Below the pieces are notes generated by a model. The model was not told where the DNA came from. It saw only the letters and a list, made by a program, of their open reading frames with translations, and made no database searches. The position numbers and the translations under genes are program-made. 64,000 nucleotides of DNA from Rhizobium sp. Pop5 (GTDB lineage Bacteria; Pseudomonadota; Alphaproteobacteria; Rhizobiales; Rhizobiaceae), in contig NZ_CP099401.1 in NCBI RefSeq assembly GCF_024721175.1, positions 310,001 to 374,000 on the forward strand, written 5' to 3'. Shown here in pieces: positions 9,194-17,834 of this stretch; the stretch's first letter is position 1; the number at the start of each line of letters is the position of its first letter.

Positions 9194-10092
9194 CCGCGCA
9201 CCTCGTGGCGTGTGGACCGGACATAGACGACGGACGCGAACATGACGAAGACGATCATGATGACGGAGATCGTCGCGCCCTTGGCGAAGTCATATTGCCG
9301 GAAGGAGAGATCCCAGGCCCAGTATTGCGTGACGTTCGACGAATTGTTCGGCCCGCCCGAGGTGATCGCGGCAAAAAGGTCGAACTGCTGCAGGGTGAAG
9401 ATCAGGCCGAGCGAGACAATGGCGCCGATGGTCGAGCGCATCATAGGCAGCGTGATCGTCCAGAAACGCTGCCAGACATTGGCGCCGTCGAGTTCGGCCG
9501 CCTCGTAGAGATCTGCCGGAATGCCGGCGAGACCGACGGACAGCAGGATCATATTGAACGAGGTGCCGAGCCAGATATTGGCGATGATGACGGCATAGAG
9601 CGAATAATGCGGGTCCGAGCGCCAGAAAATGTTGGCGGAGATGATGCCGCTTTCCTTCAGAATGAAATTCAGCACGCCGAAATCGCCCGAAAGAATCCAG
9701 TTCCAGATGGCGCCGACGACGAGACCGGGCATGATCCACGAGACGAGGAACAGGCCGCGCATCCACGAGGCGCCGGGAAAATTGACCCAGAAGAACAGTG
9801 CCAGGCCGAAACCGATCAGGAACTGGCCGGCGATGGAGCCGGTGACGAAGATGATGGTGTTGTAGAGGATCGGCAGTGTTTCGGGCTGCGCGAAGAGGTC
9901 GGTGTAATTCTTGAAGCCGACAAAGGGACGCGAGAAGGTGCCGAGGCTGAACATGTCGACCTCCTGGAAGCTCATCACGACATTGTAGATGAGCGGCAGC
10001 CCCGCCATCAGAAACAGAAAGCCAAGGGGAAATGCGACCAGCACGATGTCGAAACCGCGGCCGTCCCTGACGCTCGTCAGGATCCTCTTCAT
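9190..10092 (-). CDS. sugar ABC transporter permease (MalF type)
   Basis: A 300-residue MalF/UgpA-class permease. The coupling motif YEAAELDGANVWQRFWTITLP sits about two thirds along, between hydrophobic helices. The ATG at 10092 gives the typical short cytoplasmic N-terminus. It follows a 263-base gap holding nested inverted repeats that separates it from the binding-protein gene, and it overlaps the next permease by 4 bases. Confidence 0.9.
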   Translation of the reverse strand: MKRILTSVRDGRGFDIVLVAFPLGFLFLMAGLPLIYNVVMSFQEVDMFSLGTFSRPFVGFKNYTDLFAQPETLPILYNTIIFVTGSIAGQFLIGFGLALFFWVNFPGASWMRGLFLVSWIMPGLVVGAIWNWILSGDFGVLNFILKESGIISANIFWRSDPHYSLYAVIIANIWLGTSFNMILLSVGLAGIPADLYEAAELDGANVWQRFWTITLPMMRSTIGAIVSLGLIFTLQQFDLFAAITSGGPNNSSNVTQYWAWDLSFRQYDFAKGATISVIMIVFVMFASVVYVRSTRHEVRG

Positions 10093-10173
10093 GAGTCCTC
10101 CGATGCTCCGAACGGGGCCGCCTGGCGCATGATGCGGAAGACGGCCCCTGCCGGGAGGAAATGGTTGAATTAC

Positions 10174-10254
10174 TCCTTCTCCCCAGCGGAGGGTCCGAAG
10201 GACGGGTCGAGACACGCGGCTCGACCCAGGTACGGATTGCCGAAGGGGAGAGGA
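10174..10254. repeat. nested inverted repeat between binding-protein and permease genes
   Basis: Outer arms TCCTTCTCCCC (10174-10184) and GGGGAGAGGA (10245-10254) nearly pair, enclosing a perfect 8-bp stem GGGTCGAG/CTCGACCC (10204-10211, 10220-10227). The rest of the 263-base gap 10093-10355 shows no gene. Arms of this kind recur between rhizobial genes. Here the structure would form in the polycistronic mRNA after the binding-protein gene and could slow decay or reduce read-through. Confidence 0.55.
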
Positions 10255-10355
10255 CAGGGAGCAAGTGGCGCCCCCGGCCCTGCGCTTATGCTTCGGGCGT
10301 TCGTCGCTGCAATCGATTCACTGGATCGATTGCTTCGGCTGCGCCGAACCGCTCC

Positions 10356-11588
10356 TCACCCCAACACAGCCTTGATCTTGTCCGCGGCCTGGTCGAGCGC
10401 GTCCTTCGGGCTCATCTGGCCGGTCAGCGCCGCCTGGATGGCGTCCTGGATCGCCTTGGAGATCTTCGGCCATTGCGGATGCGGGCCGCGGGGCTTCGCG
10501 TATTTCAGCTGTTCGAGGAAGACCTTGAGGGCGGCATCCTTCAGCGGCTGGCCGGTCTCGGGGATCGAGATGTCGGAGCGAGCCGGAAGCTGGCCGAAGT
10601 TCTTGAACATCTTGTCGTCCTGCGAGGCAAAATATTCGAGCGCCTTGAAGGCTTCGGCCGGATGTTTGCTCGAGGCGAAGATTGCCCAGTTGAAGTCGCC
10701 CATGGCCGAGGAGCGTTCAGCCCCTTCCTTGGGGATCGGAAGCAGGGTAACGCCCCAGTCGAATTTCGCTTCCTGCAGCATACGGTCGAGTTCCCAGGGA
10801 CCCGAGATCGCCATTGCGGCGTTGCCGGAGTTGAAGGTGCCTGTGGAATCCCACTGGCCGCGGGTCAGCGTGTCGGGAGAAGCGAGCTTGTCGTCGATGA
10901 TCGTCTTCCAGATCCCGAGTGCCTTAACCGCGCCGTCGGCATTGATGTGCTCGTAGCTGCCGCCGCCCATCTGGGCCCAGGGGAGGAACTGGAAGGTGCC
11001 CTCCTCGTTGGCCTTGGCCGAGAAGGCAAGGCCGTAGACGTTCTTGGCGGGATCAGTCAGCTTGCGCGCATCTTCGACCAGTTCGTCCCAGGTCTGCGGC
11101 GGCTTATTCGGATCGAGGCCCTTCGCCTTGAACATATCCTTGTTGTAGTAGAGGGCGATCGTGTTCGTCGCCTTCGGGACACCGAAATATTTGCCATCCC
11201 ACTCGACCGACTTCAGCGGTCCGGGGAAGTAGTTTTCGGGCTTGATGACCTTCGAGTTCTTGATCATGTCGGTGAGATCAAGGAAGGCGCCGCGCGACGA
11301 GAAGAGCGCGTGCTCGGGATTGTCGACGGCGATGATATCGGGTGCCTGGCCGGTCGCGTAGGCGCGCATGGCTTCGGTGACGACGTCGTCGAACTGGATC
11401 ACCCGATATTCGATGGTGATGCCGTTATGTTGGTCATTGAATTGCTTGACCAGTGTCGGCGCCGGCTGGGTGTCCTTGTCAAGCGACCAGAGCGTCAGCT
11501 TGACGTCTTCCGCCTTGGCGGATAGGCCGAAGAGCGAGACGCCTGCGAGCGCCAGAGCGCCGAGAATTGCATATTTGCGGATAGCCAT
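10356..11588 (-). CDS. sugar ABC transporter substrate-binding protein
   Basis: A 410-residue group 1 carbohydrate-binding protein (MalE/UgpB-like). Residues 1-26 form a Sec signal peptide ending in SAKA before EDVKLTLW. The body has the typical pattern of alternating lobes, including [18 protein letters not shown], where family members line the cleft. GGAGGA precedes the ATG at 11588. It is third in the minus-strand operon after the dehydrogenase and isomerase, so its ligand is probably the sugar or polyol processed by them; that is inference from context. Confidence 0.9.
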   Translation of the reverse strand: MAIRKYAILGALALAGVSLFGLSAKAEDVKLTLWSLDKDTQPAPTLVKQFNDQHNGITIEYRVIQFDDVVTEAMRAYATGQAPDIIAVDNPEHALFSSRGAFLDLTDMIKNSKVIKPENYFPGPLKSVEWDGKYFGVPKATNTIALYYNKDMFKAKGLDPNKPPQTWDELVEDARKLTDPAKNVYGLAFSAKANEEGTFQFLPWAQMGGGSYEHINADGAVKALGIWKTIIDDKLASPDTLTRGQWDSTGTFNSGNAAMAISGPWELDRMLQEAKFDWGVTLLPIPKEGAERSSAMGDFNWAIFASSKHPAEAFKALEYFASQDDKMFKNFGQLPARSDISIPETGQPLKDAALKVFLEQLKYAKPRGPHPQWPKISKAIQDAIQAALTGQMSPKDALDQAADKIKAVLG

Positions 11589-11651
11589 GGTTCTCCTCCT
11601 TTGTGGTTATCCCCGTGGGCCGGCAATTCCTCCTTGCCGGTCACGATATTA

Positions 11652-12554
11652 TCAGACCGGATCGACGACGAATTCGCCGCCCCGGGCATGCTTGAGATGG
11701 TTCAACGCGTAGACCTGGCCAGTCATCTCAAGTTCGTCGCGATAGACCGGGTCATGCCAGCCTTCGATGTCGATCGAGCCCGACCAGCCGGCAAGGCGCA
11801 GTTCGGAAATAATGTCGGTCCAGTTGCTGTCGCCAAAGCCCGGCGTGCGCATGAAGACGAACTTCTCCTTGCCGAAGATGCCGTGTTCCTTGATGACTTC
11901 CCAGCGGATGGTCGCGTCCTTGCCATGGACGTGGAAGATCTTGTGCGCCCATTTGCGGATCTGCGGCAGGGGGTCGATCAGGTAGACCATCTGATGGCAT
12001 GGTTCCCACTCCAGCCCGATATGCTCATCCGGCGTCTCGTTGAACATCAGTTCCCAGGCATCGGGATTGTGCGCGATGTTCCAGTCGCCGCTCGCCCAGT
12101 TGCCGTCCATGGCGCAATTCTCGAAGGCGATCCTGACGCCCTTGTCGGCGGCGCGCTTGGCGAGCTCGCTCCAGATTTGCTTGTAGCGCGGCAGGCTGTC
12201 GGTCAGCGGCTTGCCGCGAATGCGTCCGGTGAAGCCGGCGACGCAGGTGGCGCCGAAGTGATGGGCGTTGTCGATGCAGTCTTTCCAGCCCTGCAACGTC
12301 TCCAGGTCGATCGCGTCTTCTTCCAGCGGGTTGCCGAACATGCCGAGCGTCGAAATGGTGATATCGCGGTCGCCGATCGCATCGAGGCAGCGTTTGCCGA
12401 GTTCTGCGAGGTTCTGGCCCTTCGTCGTCTGCCAGAAGAAGGGTTCGAAGCTCTCGAAGCCCAGGCCGGCAATCTGGCCGATGCGCGCGGCGGCATCGCC
12501 CTTGTTGCCGCTGACCATGGTGCCGATGCGAATGGATTTTGCAGGGTTGCTCAC
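11652..12554 (-). CDS. sugar phosphate isomerase/epimerase family (TIM barrel)
   Basis: A 300-residue xylose-isomerase-like TIM-barrel protein. Likely divalent-metal ligands are spread along the barrel: Glu145 (AFENCAM), Glu182/His187 (LEWEPCHQ), His208/His210 (HVHGKD) and Glu264 (DIEGWHD). This family includes IolE/IolI-type inositol enzymes, hydroxypyruvate isomerases and keto-sugar epimerases. It starts with GTG at 12554, 11 bases after the dehydrogenase stop, with an AGGA upstream. Pairing with a Gfo/Idh dehydrogenase is typical for oxidation-isomerisation of inositols or unusual sugars. Precise reaction unknown. Confidence 0.85.
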   Translation of the reverse strand: MSNPAKSIRIGTMVSGNKGDAAARIGQIAGLGFESFEPFFWQTTKGQNLAELGKRCLDAIGDRDITISTLGMFGNPLEEDAIDLETLQGWKDCIDNAHHFGATCVAGFTGRIRGKPLTDSLPRYKQIWSELAKRAADKGVRIAFENCAMDGNWASGDWNIAHNPDAWELMFNETPDEHIGLEWEPCHQMVYLIDPLPQIRKWAHKIFHVHGKDATIRWEVIKEHGIFGKEKFVFMRTPGFGDSNWTDIISELRLAGWSGSIDIEGWHDPVYRDELEMTGQVYALNHLKHARGGEFVVDPV

Positions 12555-12565
12555 GTCACTTCATC

Positions 12566-13600
12566 CTATGCTGAAATTTCGATGCGCCGGCCGCTCTTGG
12601 CGCTTTCGATCGCGCCGAAGACCATGGCTAGGCTTCTGATATTGTCGGAATTGACGGTTTCGGGCTGCTTGCCGGTGCGGATCGCCGCAATGAAGTCGGC
12701 GATGACGCTCGCGTGGCCGTGAGTTTCCTCGTCCCGCTCCGGACCGGGAACGTTTACGGAGGCAGCGCCGCGCAGAAGGCCGGGCTCTTCGCCGGCGATG
12801 GCCGCCTTGAAGGTCTCCTCGCCGTCCCAGGTGAGCATTCCCTTCGAGCCGACAAGCCGCCACTGGCTTTCCCAGCTGGTGCGCTCGCCCTCGGCGCACC
12901 ATGAGCCGCGGTAGGTGAAAACGATGTCGTCGGAGAATTCGAAGATGGCATTGGCCGAGGCGCCGTGCCTGTACCAGGAACCCTTCGGATTGCGCTCGAC
13001 GCAGTAGACGGCGAGCGGCTTCCTGTCGGCCACATAGCGCGCCGCATCGAAGGTATGAATCGCCATGTCGAGAAGAAGCACATTGTCCATCTCATCGCGG
13101 AAACCGCCGAAGTGCGGCGCGAGGAAGAAGTCGCAATGGATGCCGGTGAGTTCGCCGATCGCACCGCTTTCCACGAAACGGCGCAGGCGACGGACGCCGG
13201 ATATGAATCGGCGGTTCTGGATGACGGCATGAATGCGGCCGGTCTCCGTCGCAAGATCGATCAATGCGGCACCTTCGGCAAGCGAAGCCGCCATCGGCTT
13301 TTCGCTGAGCACGTGGCAGCCGGCCTTGAGCGCCGTGGAAACGACATTATGACGCGCGGAGGGAATGACGATGTCGAAGACCAGATCGGCCTTCGTCTCG
13401 GCGATGATGTCGGAGAGATCCGAACCAATGACGGCGTCCTTGAGACCGAACTCGGCGGCGAGCTTCTCAGCCGTTTCCCGGCTCAGGTCGACGAGGCCGA
13501 CGATGGCGATGGATTCGGCCAGAAGAGGGTTGGACGCAATGGCGCGCAACCAACCCTTGGACATAGCTCCGCACCCGCACAGAATGGCTCTGAATTTCAC
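12566..13600 (-). CDS. Gfo/Idh/MocA family oxidoreductase
   Basis: A 344-residue NAD(P)-dependent dehydrogenase. The Rossmann start is ILCGCGAMSKGW (GxGxxx variant), the conserved EKP tripeptide is near residue 101 (LSEKPM), and the C-terminal alpha/beta domain carries DMAIHTFDAARY with Asp and His in the positions used for catalysis in inositol and glucose-fructose oxidoreductases. I chose the GTG at 13600 since GGAGGA is 5-6 bases upstream; the frame remains open further but crosses the operator. First gene of the operon running to 6352, divergent from the LacI regulator. Confidence 0.88.
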   Translation of the reverse strand: MKFRAILCGCGAMSKGWLRAIASNPLLAESIAIVGLVDLSRETAEKLAAEFGLKDAVIGSDLSDIIAETKADLVFDIVIPSARHNVVSTALKAGCHVLSEKPMAASLAEGAALIDLATETGRIHAVIQNRRFISGVRRLRRFVESGAIGELTGIHCDFFLAPHFGGFRDEMDNVLLLDMAIHTFDAARYVADRKPLAVYCVERNPKGSWYRHGASANAIFEFSDDIVFTYRGSWCAEGERTSWESQWRLVGSKGMLTWDGEETFKAAIAGEEPGLLRGAASVNVPGPERDEETHGHASVIADFIAAIRTGKQPETVNSDNIRSLAMVFGAIESAKSGRRIEISA

Positions 13601-13647
13601 GATTTCCTCCGAAGGAATGGCGCCAACTCTCCTGGTGACACGCATCC

Positions 13648-13661
13648 CGTAAACGTTTACG
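13648..13661. promoter_or_regulatory. LacI-family operator, perfect palindrome
   Basis: CGTAAACGTTTACG is a perfect 14-bp palindrome with a central CG, the hallmark of LacI/GalR-family operators. It lies in the 136-base divergent space between the dehydrogenase operon and the LacI-type gene at 13737, so the regulator very probably controls the operon and itself from here. Confidence 0.75.
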
Positions 13662-13736
13662 AATGTAGGCGGAAACATTTTGCGATGTCAATAGAGGTCG
13701 ATTGCGAAAGTGCGGACCGGAGGAAAATCGTCAGCA

Positions 13737-14831
13737 ATGAAAGGCATACGTCAGCTTGCCGAACACCTTGATATTTCGATCGGCACGGTCTCCCGTGCGC
13801 TGAACGGCAAGCCTGACGTGAACGAGGAAACCCGCCGGCGCGTGCTGGCGGCGGCAGAGGAACTCGGCTACGTCGCCAATCAATCGGGGCGAAGTCTTCG
13901 GCAGGGTGAGACGAAGGTGATTGGCTTGATGATCGAATCGAGCCAGGAGGCAGTCGAAAATGCCGACAACTTCTTCCTCGGCGTCACCAGCGGCCTGCAG
14001 AGCGTTTTTGCTCGCCATAAGCTCGACCTCATCATGCTGCCTTGTCCGAGCGACGAGGATCCGCGCGAATATCTAAAGCGCATGGTGGCGCGGCGCGTCG
14101 TCGACGCGATGATCATCTCCAATACGCAGCGCATCGATCGGCGGGTCGATCTCCTCTCGCGGGCAAAGATCCCCTTCGTTGCCGTCGGCCGCAGCCTTTC
14201 GGCCAGCAGCTTTCCCTGGATCGACCTCGATTTCGAAGGTGTCGCCGAACGCGCTGTCGAGCGGCTGGTGGCGCGTGGCCATCGCCGGATCGCCATCACC
14301 ACGCCCTCGAGCGAGGTCAACCTCGGTTACGTCTTTGTCGAGAGCTATCGCCGTGCACTTGAACGGCGCGGCATCGCCTTCGATCCGGCGCTCGTCATCC
14401 GTGTCAAGACGAGCGAACAGGGCGGCTATCAGGCGGCCCATGAACTGCTGCTGCTTGATGAGCGGCCAACGGCGGTGATCCTGATCTACGAGCTGATGGC
14501 GATCGGCCTTTACCGCCGCCTGATGGAAGCGGGCATTCTGCCCGGCCGCGACCTTGCGGTGATCGGCTTCCGCGATGCACCGCGCGCCCGGTTCCTGCAG
14601 CCCTCGCTCAGCTGTTTTCGCATGTCGCTCTACGATCTCGGCGTCGCACTCGGTCAGCTACTCCTCGCCAACATGCCGGCCTATCGGGATTTTTATCCCG
14701 ATGGCGGCCGGAACATCATCTGGCCGCTGGAACTCGTGCCGGGGGAAAGTGACGCATTCGATCCCAGGACGGGGGAAAGGGAGTTCGAGCCGCAGCGCTT
14801 GAGCTTCGGCGACAGGACCGTCGAGTTCTGA
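13737..14831 (+). CDS. LacI family transcriptional regulator
   Basis: A 364-residue repressor. The helix-turn-helix is at the N-terminus (GIRQLAEHLDISIGTVSRAL), followed by the hinge-helix region NQSGRSLRQG and a periplasmic-binding-protein-like sensor domain. The ATG at 13737 places the DNA-binding helix at its usual position; a GTG 27 bases upstream is in frame and also possible, and GGAGG lies between the two. Divergent from the dehydrogenase/importer operon and next to a perfect palindromic operator. The inducer is presumably the imported compound or an early metabolite. Confidence 0.9.
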   Translation: MKGIRQLAEHLDISIGTVSRALNGKPDVNEETRRRVLAAAEELGYVANQSGRSLRQGETKVIGLMIESSQEAVENADNFFLGVTSGLQSVFARHKLDLIMLPCPSDEDPREYLKRMVARRVVDAMIISNTQRIDRRVDLLSRAKIPFVAVGRSLSASSFPWIDLDFEGVAERAVERLVARGHRRIAITTPSSEVNLGYVFVESYRRALERRGIAFDPALVIRVKTSEQGGYQAAHELLLLDERPTAVILIYELMAIGLYRRLMEAGILPGRDLAVIGFRDAPRARFLQPSLSCFRMSLYDLGVALGQLLLANMPAYRDFYPDGGRNIIWPLELVPGESDAFDPRTGEREFEPQRLSFGDRTVEF

Positions 14832-14886
14832 ACGGCATCCTCCCCGATACGAATATCGTTTCGGTCGCGACGCCCGCAGCAGTGCC

Positions 14887-16224
14887 TCATGCTTCCGATA
14901 CAAAGAACCGATTTTCCGGCCTCGGCAGTCCGAGATGCTCGCGCAGCGTCGTGCCGTCATATTCACTACGGAACAAGCCGCGGCGCTGAAGCTCGGGAAC
15001 CAGCCGCTCGGTGACGTCAAGGAGACCTTGCGGCAGATAGGGGAAGACGACATTGAAGCCGTCCGAGCCCTCCTCATCAAGCCATCGCTCCATCTCGTCG
15101 GCGATGCTGGCCGGCGTGCCGACGAAGGCAAGGCCGGCATAGCCCCCGTAACGCTGCGCCAGCTGGCGAACGGTCAGCTTTTCCTCGGCGGCGAGTTTCA
15201 ACACCTGCGCCCGGCCGGTCTTGCTTGCATTGGTCTCGGGAATATCGGCCGGCAGCGGCGCGTCGGGATCGAAACCCGAGGCATCGTGGCCGAGCGCGAT
15301 CGAGAGCGAGGCGATGGCACTGTCGTAGTGCACCAGGCTGTCGAGGGTAGCGCGTTTGGCGCGCGCCTCCTCGATACTGTCTCCGACGATAACGAAGGCG
15401 GCGGGCAGGATCTTCAGATGGTCGCGATTGCGGCCGATCGCTTCCATGCGACCCTTGATATCGGCATAAAGCGCCTTGCCGGCTGCAAGATCGCGCGGCG
15501 AACAGAAGACCATCTCGGCGGTTTCGGCCGCGAGTTGGCGACCCGGATCCGACTGGCCGGCCTGGACGATGACGGGCCAGCCCTGCGGCGGACGGGCAAT
15601 GTTGAGCGGTCCGCGCACGCTCAGTTCCTCGCCCTTGTGAGCGAGCACATGCATCTTTTCCGGATCGAAGAACAGACCGCTTTCCCGGTCGCGGATGAAA
15701 GCGTCGTCGGCGAAGCTGTCCCAGAGGCCGGTCACGACATCATAGAACTCGCGCGCACGATGATAACGCTCGCCGTGTTCAATATGCTCATCGAGGCCGA
15801 AATTGAGCGCGGCGTCGGGGTTCGACGTCGTGACGATATTCCAGCCGGCGCGGCCGCCGCTGATATGGTCGAGCGAGGCAAAGCGCCGGGCGATGTGGTA
15901 GGGTTCGTCGAAGGTGGTGGAGGCGGTGGCGACGAGGCCGATGCGCTCCGTCACCGCCGCCAGTGCCGAGAGCAGCGTGAAGGGCTCGAAGGACGTGACG
16001 GTATGGCTGCGCCTCAGTGCCTCGACCGGCATGTTGAGCACGGCGAGGTGGTCGGCCATGAAGAAGGCGTCGAATTTCGCCCGTTCCAGCGCCTGCGCGA
16101 AAGATTTCAGATGCGCGAAATTGAAATTGGCGTCGGGGTAGGAACCTGGATAGCGCCACGCGCCGGTATGCAGGCTGACGGGACGCATGAAGGCGCCGAG
16201 GCGCAATTGCCGTGAACGGGTCAT
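14887..16224 (-). CDS. NtaA/SnaA/DszA family FMN-dependent monooxygenase
   Basis: A 445-residue luciferase-fold monooxygenase that would use reduced FMN from a separate flavin reductase. Typical family landmarks are FDAFFMADHLAVLN near residue 55, ASTTFDEPYHIARRFASLDHISGGRAGWNIVTT, and VIVQAGQSDPGRQLAAE. Family members oxidise nitrilotriacetate, pristinamycin, dibenzothiophene sulfone or S-substituted cysteines. The ATG at 16224 has GAGGA 5 bases upstream. Convergent with the LacI gene and divergent from the SfnB-like gene; neighbours indicate sulfur scavenging rather than antibiotic chemistry. No flavin reductase gene is visible in the window. Confidence 0.9.
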   Translation of the reverse strand: MTRSRQLRLGAFMRPVSLHTGAWRYPGSYPDANFNFAHLKSFAQALERAKFDAFFMADHLAVLNMPVEALRRSHTVTSFEPFTLLSALAAVTERIGLVATASTTFDEPYHIARRFASLDHISGGRAGWNIVTTSNPDAALNFGLDEHIEHGERYHRAREFYDVVTGLWDSFADDAFIRDRESGLFFDPEKMHVLAHKGEELSVRGPLNIARPPQGWPVIVQAGQSDPGRQLAAETAEMVFCSPRDLAAGKALYADIKGRMEAIGRNRDHLKILPAAFVIVGDSIEEARAKRATLDSLVHYDSAIASLSIALGHDASGFDPDAPLPADIPETNASKTGRAQVLKLAAEEKLTVRQLAQRYGGYAGLAFVGTPASIADEMERWLDEEGSDGFNVVFPYLPQGLLDVTERLVPELQRRGLFRSEYDGTTLREHLGLPRPENRFFVSEA

Positions 16225-16541
16225 GATTTTCCTCATGGATCGGGCAAGGCGGCCGCCTACCCCGGGGGGTCTTGCTGCACCGTTGCGGTGGGGCACCGGA
16301 TATCGGTTACGTAGGAGGCCGCGGAAACCAAATCGAGGCCGGCAGCGGCAATTCTGCGCAGGATTTTCAATTCGTCCCGACTTACGTCCTCATGCGAACA
16401 GCTCGACCGCACCACTTAATCGCGTCGGCCGAAAGCTGATAAGCAAACACTTTTCGTTTTCTATCGCATCTATAGAATTTGTGCTCTTATCTCGGCGCTC
16501 GAATTCTTTCACCGATAGGACCGTCAGAAGTGGAGACATCG
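16225..16541. promoter_or_regulatory. 317-base divergent promoter region
   Basis: Gene-free stretch between the monooxygenase and the SfnB-like gene, so it must carry both promoters. The only structured element I see is an inverted repeat TTCTAT-N7-ATAGAA at 16459-16477, 65 bases before the SfnB-like start and a plausible binding site. No riboswitch consensus was recognised. Confidence 0.45.
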
Positions 16542-17759
16542 ATGAATACCGTGCTCAGGCAAGCAGACCAAATCCGGCCGGTGGCCGCCCGCATTGGCAG
16601 CGACGAGGAGGCGATCGCGACCGCCCGCCGGTTGGCGGAAGGCTTTGCTGCTCGTGCCGCCGAGCGCGACGCCGACCGGGTGCTGCCTTTTGCCGAACTC
16701 GATCTTCTCGCGCAGTCTGGCCTTCTGGCGGTCACCGTCCCGGCCCAGTATGGCGGGCTCGATGTCTCCAATGCGGTGCTTGCCGAGATCACTGCGATCC
16801 TGTCGGAGGCCGACAGTTCAATCGGCCAGATCCCCCAGAACCATTTCTATATTCTCGAAGCCTTGAGGACGGACGGAAGCGAGGAGCAGCAACGCTATTT
16901 CTTCGGCCGCGCGCTGGCCGGCGATCGTTTCGGCAACGCGCTTTCCGAGCGCGGCACGAAGACGGTCGGCCACTACAACACGCGCATCACCCGCGACGGA
17001 CCGGGCTACCGGATCAACGGCCGTAAATTTTATTCCACAGGCGTGCTCTTTGCCGACTGGATTACCATCTTCGCGCTCGACGAGGAGGACCGGCTGACCA
17101 TGGCCTTCGTGCCGAAGGGCACCGAGGGCGTCGAGATCGTCGACGATTGGGACGGCTTCGGCCAGCGCACCACCGGCAGCGGCACGACCGTCCTCGACAA
17201 CGTCTATGTCAGCGCCGATTCCGTGGTGTTCCATCACAAGGGCTTCGAACGGCCGACCACGATCGGATCGGTCGGCCAGATCATCCACGCCGGCATCGAT
17301 CTTGGCATCGCGCGGGCGGCTTTTGCCGAAACGATGGATTTCGTCAGAACGAAATCGCGCCCCTGGATGGACAGCGGCCTCGACCGCGCCTCCGACGATC
17401 CGCTGACGATCGCCAAGGTGGGGCAGATCGCCATCCGGCTCGAAGCCGCGACGGCGCTGGTGGAGCGGGCCGGCCACAAGGTCGATGCCGCGCAGGTCGA
17501 GACGACGGAGCAAAAGGTTATCGAGGCAACACTTGCCGTTGCCGCCGCCAAGGTTCTGACAACCGAGGTCGCGATCGAGGCGGCGAATACGCTCTTCGAG
17601 CTTGCCGGAACCTCGTCGGTGCAGGTCGGCCTCAATCTCGACCGCCACTGGCGCAATGCCCGCACCCATACGCTGCACGATCCCGTGCGCTGGAAATACC
17701 ACGTCGTCGGCAACTACCATCTGAACGGCGTGACGCCGCCGAAGAACGGCGCGCTCTAA
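16542..17759 (+). CDS. SfnB family sulfur acquisition oxidoreductase
   Basis: A 405-residue flavoprotein of the acyl-CoA dehydrogenase fold, matching the SfnB/DszC branch, which acts as a flavin-dependent oxygenase in sulfur assimilation rather than in fatty acid oxidation. The N-terminal helical domain precedes the beta domain (GYRINGRKFYSTG near residue 158) and the C-terminal helices carry the family ending RHWRNARTHTLHDPVRWKY. GGAG lies 9 bases before the ATG at 16542. The catalytic Glu of true acyl-CoA dehydrogenases is not evident. Neighbours with other flavin oxygenases support organosulfur oxidation; substrate unknown. Confidence 0.88.
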   Translation: MNTVLRQADQIRPVAARIGSDEEAIATARRLAEGFAARAAERDADRVLPFAELDLLAQSGLLAVTVPAQYGGLDVSNAVLAEITAILSEADSSIGQIPQNHFYILEALRTDGSEEQQRYFFGRALAGDRFGNALSERGTKTVGHYNTRITRDGPGYRINGRKFYSTGVLFADWITIFALDEEDRLTMAFVPKGTEGVEIVDDWDGFGQRTTGSGTTVLDNVYVSADSVVFHHKGFERPTTIGSVGQIIHAGIDLGIARAAFAETMDFVRTKSRPWMDSGLDRASDDPLTIAKVGQIAIRLEAATALVERAGHKVDAAQVETTEQKVIEATLAVAAAKVLTTEVAIEAANTLFELAGTSSVQVGLNLDRHWRNARTHTLHDPVRWKYHVVGNYHLNGVTPPKNGAL

Positions 17760-17777
17760 AATTCGATCCCTCGAACA

Positions 17778-17811
17778 AAAACCCCACCGCCGTCGCCGGC
17801 GGTGGGGTTTT
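17778..17811. terminator. bidirectional rho-independent terminator
   Basis: 14-bp perfect stem AAAACCCCACCGCC / GGCGGTGGGGTTTT with a 6-base loop. A-rich and T-rich flanks give a U-tract in either direction. It separates the convergent SfnB-like gene (stop 17759) and the DszC-like gene (stop 17835). Confidence 0.92.
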
Positions 17812-17834
17812 GCTTCCTGGCGGGAGTGGTCGCC

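Noticed and set aside
9157..10956. 599-codon plus-strand frame across permease and binding-protein genes
   Set aside because: Antisense to three well-supported transporter genes, with low-complexity acidic and basic composition.
12749..12758. AACGTTTACG inside the dehydrogenase gene, resembling the LacI operator at 13648
   Set aside because: Only ten of fourteen palindrome positions, within coding sequence about 900 bases away. An auxiliary operator cannot be excluded but one half-match is weak.
16225..16541. Possible SAM or other riboswitch ahead of sulfur-related genes
   Set aside because: No recognisable conserved core, pseudoknot or expression-platform hairpin before either start codon.
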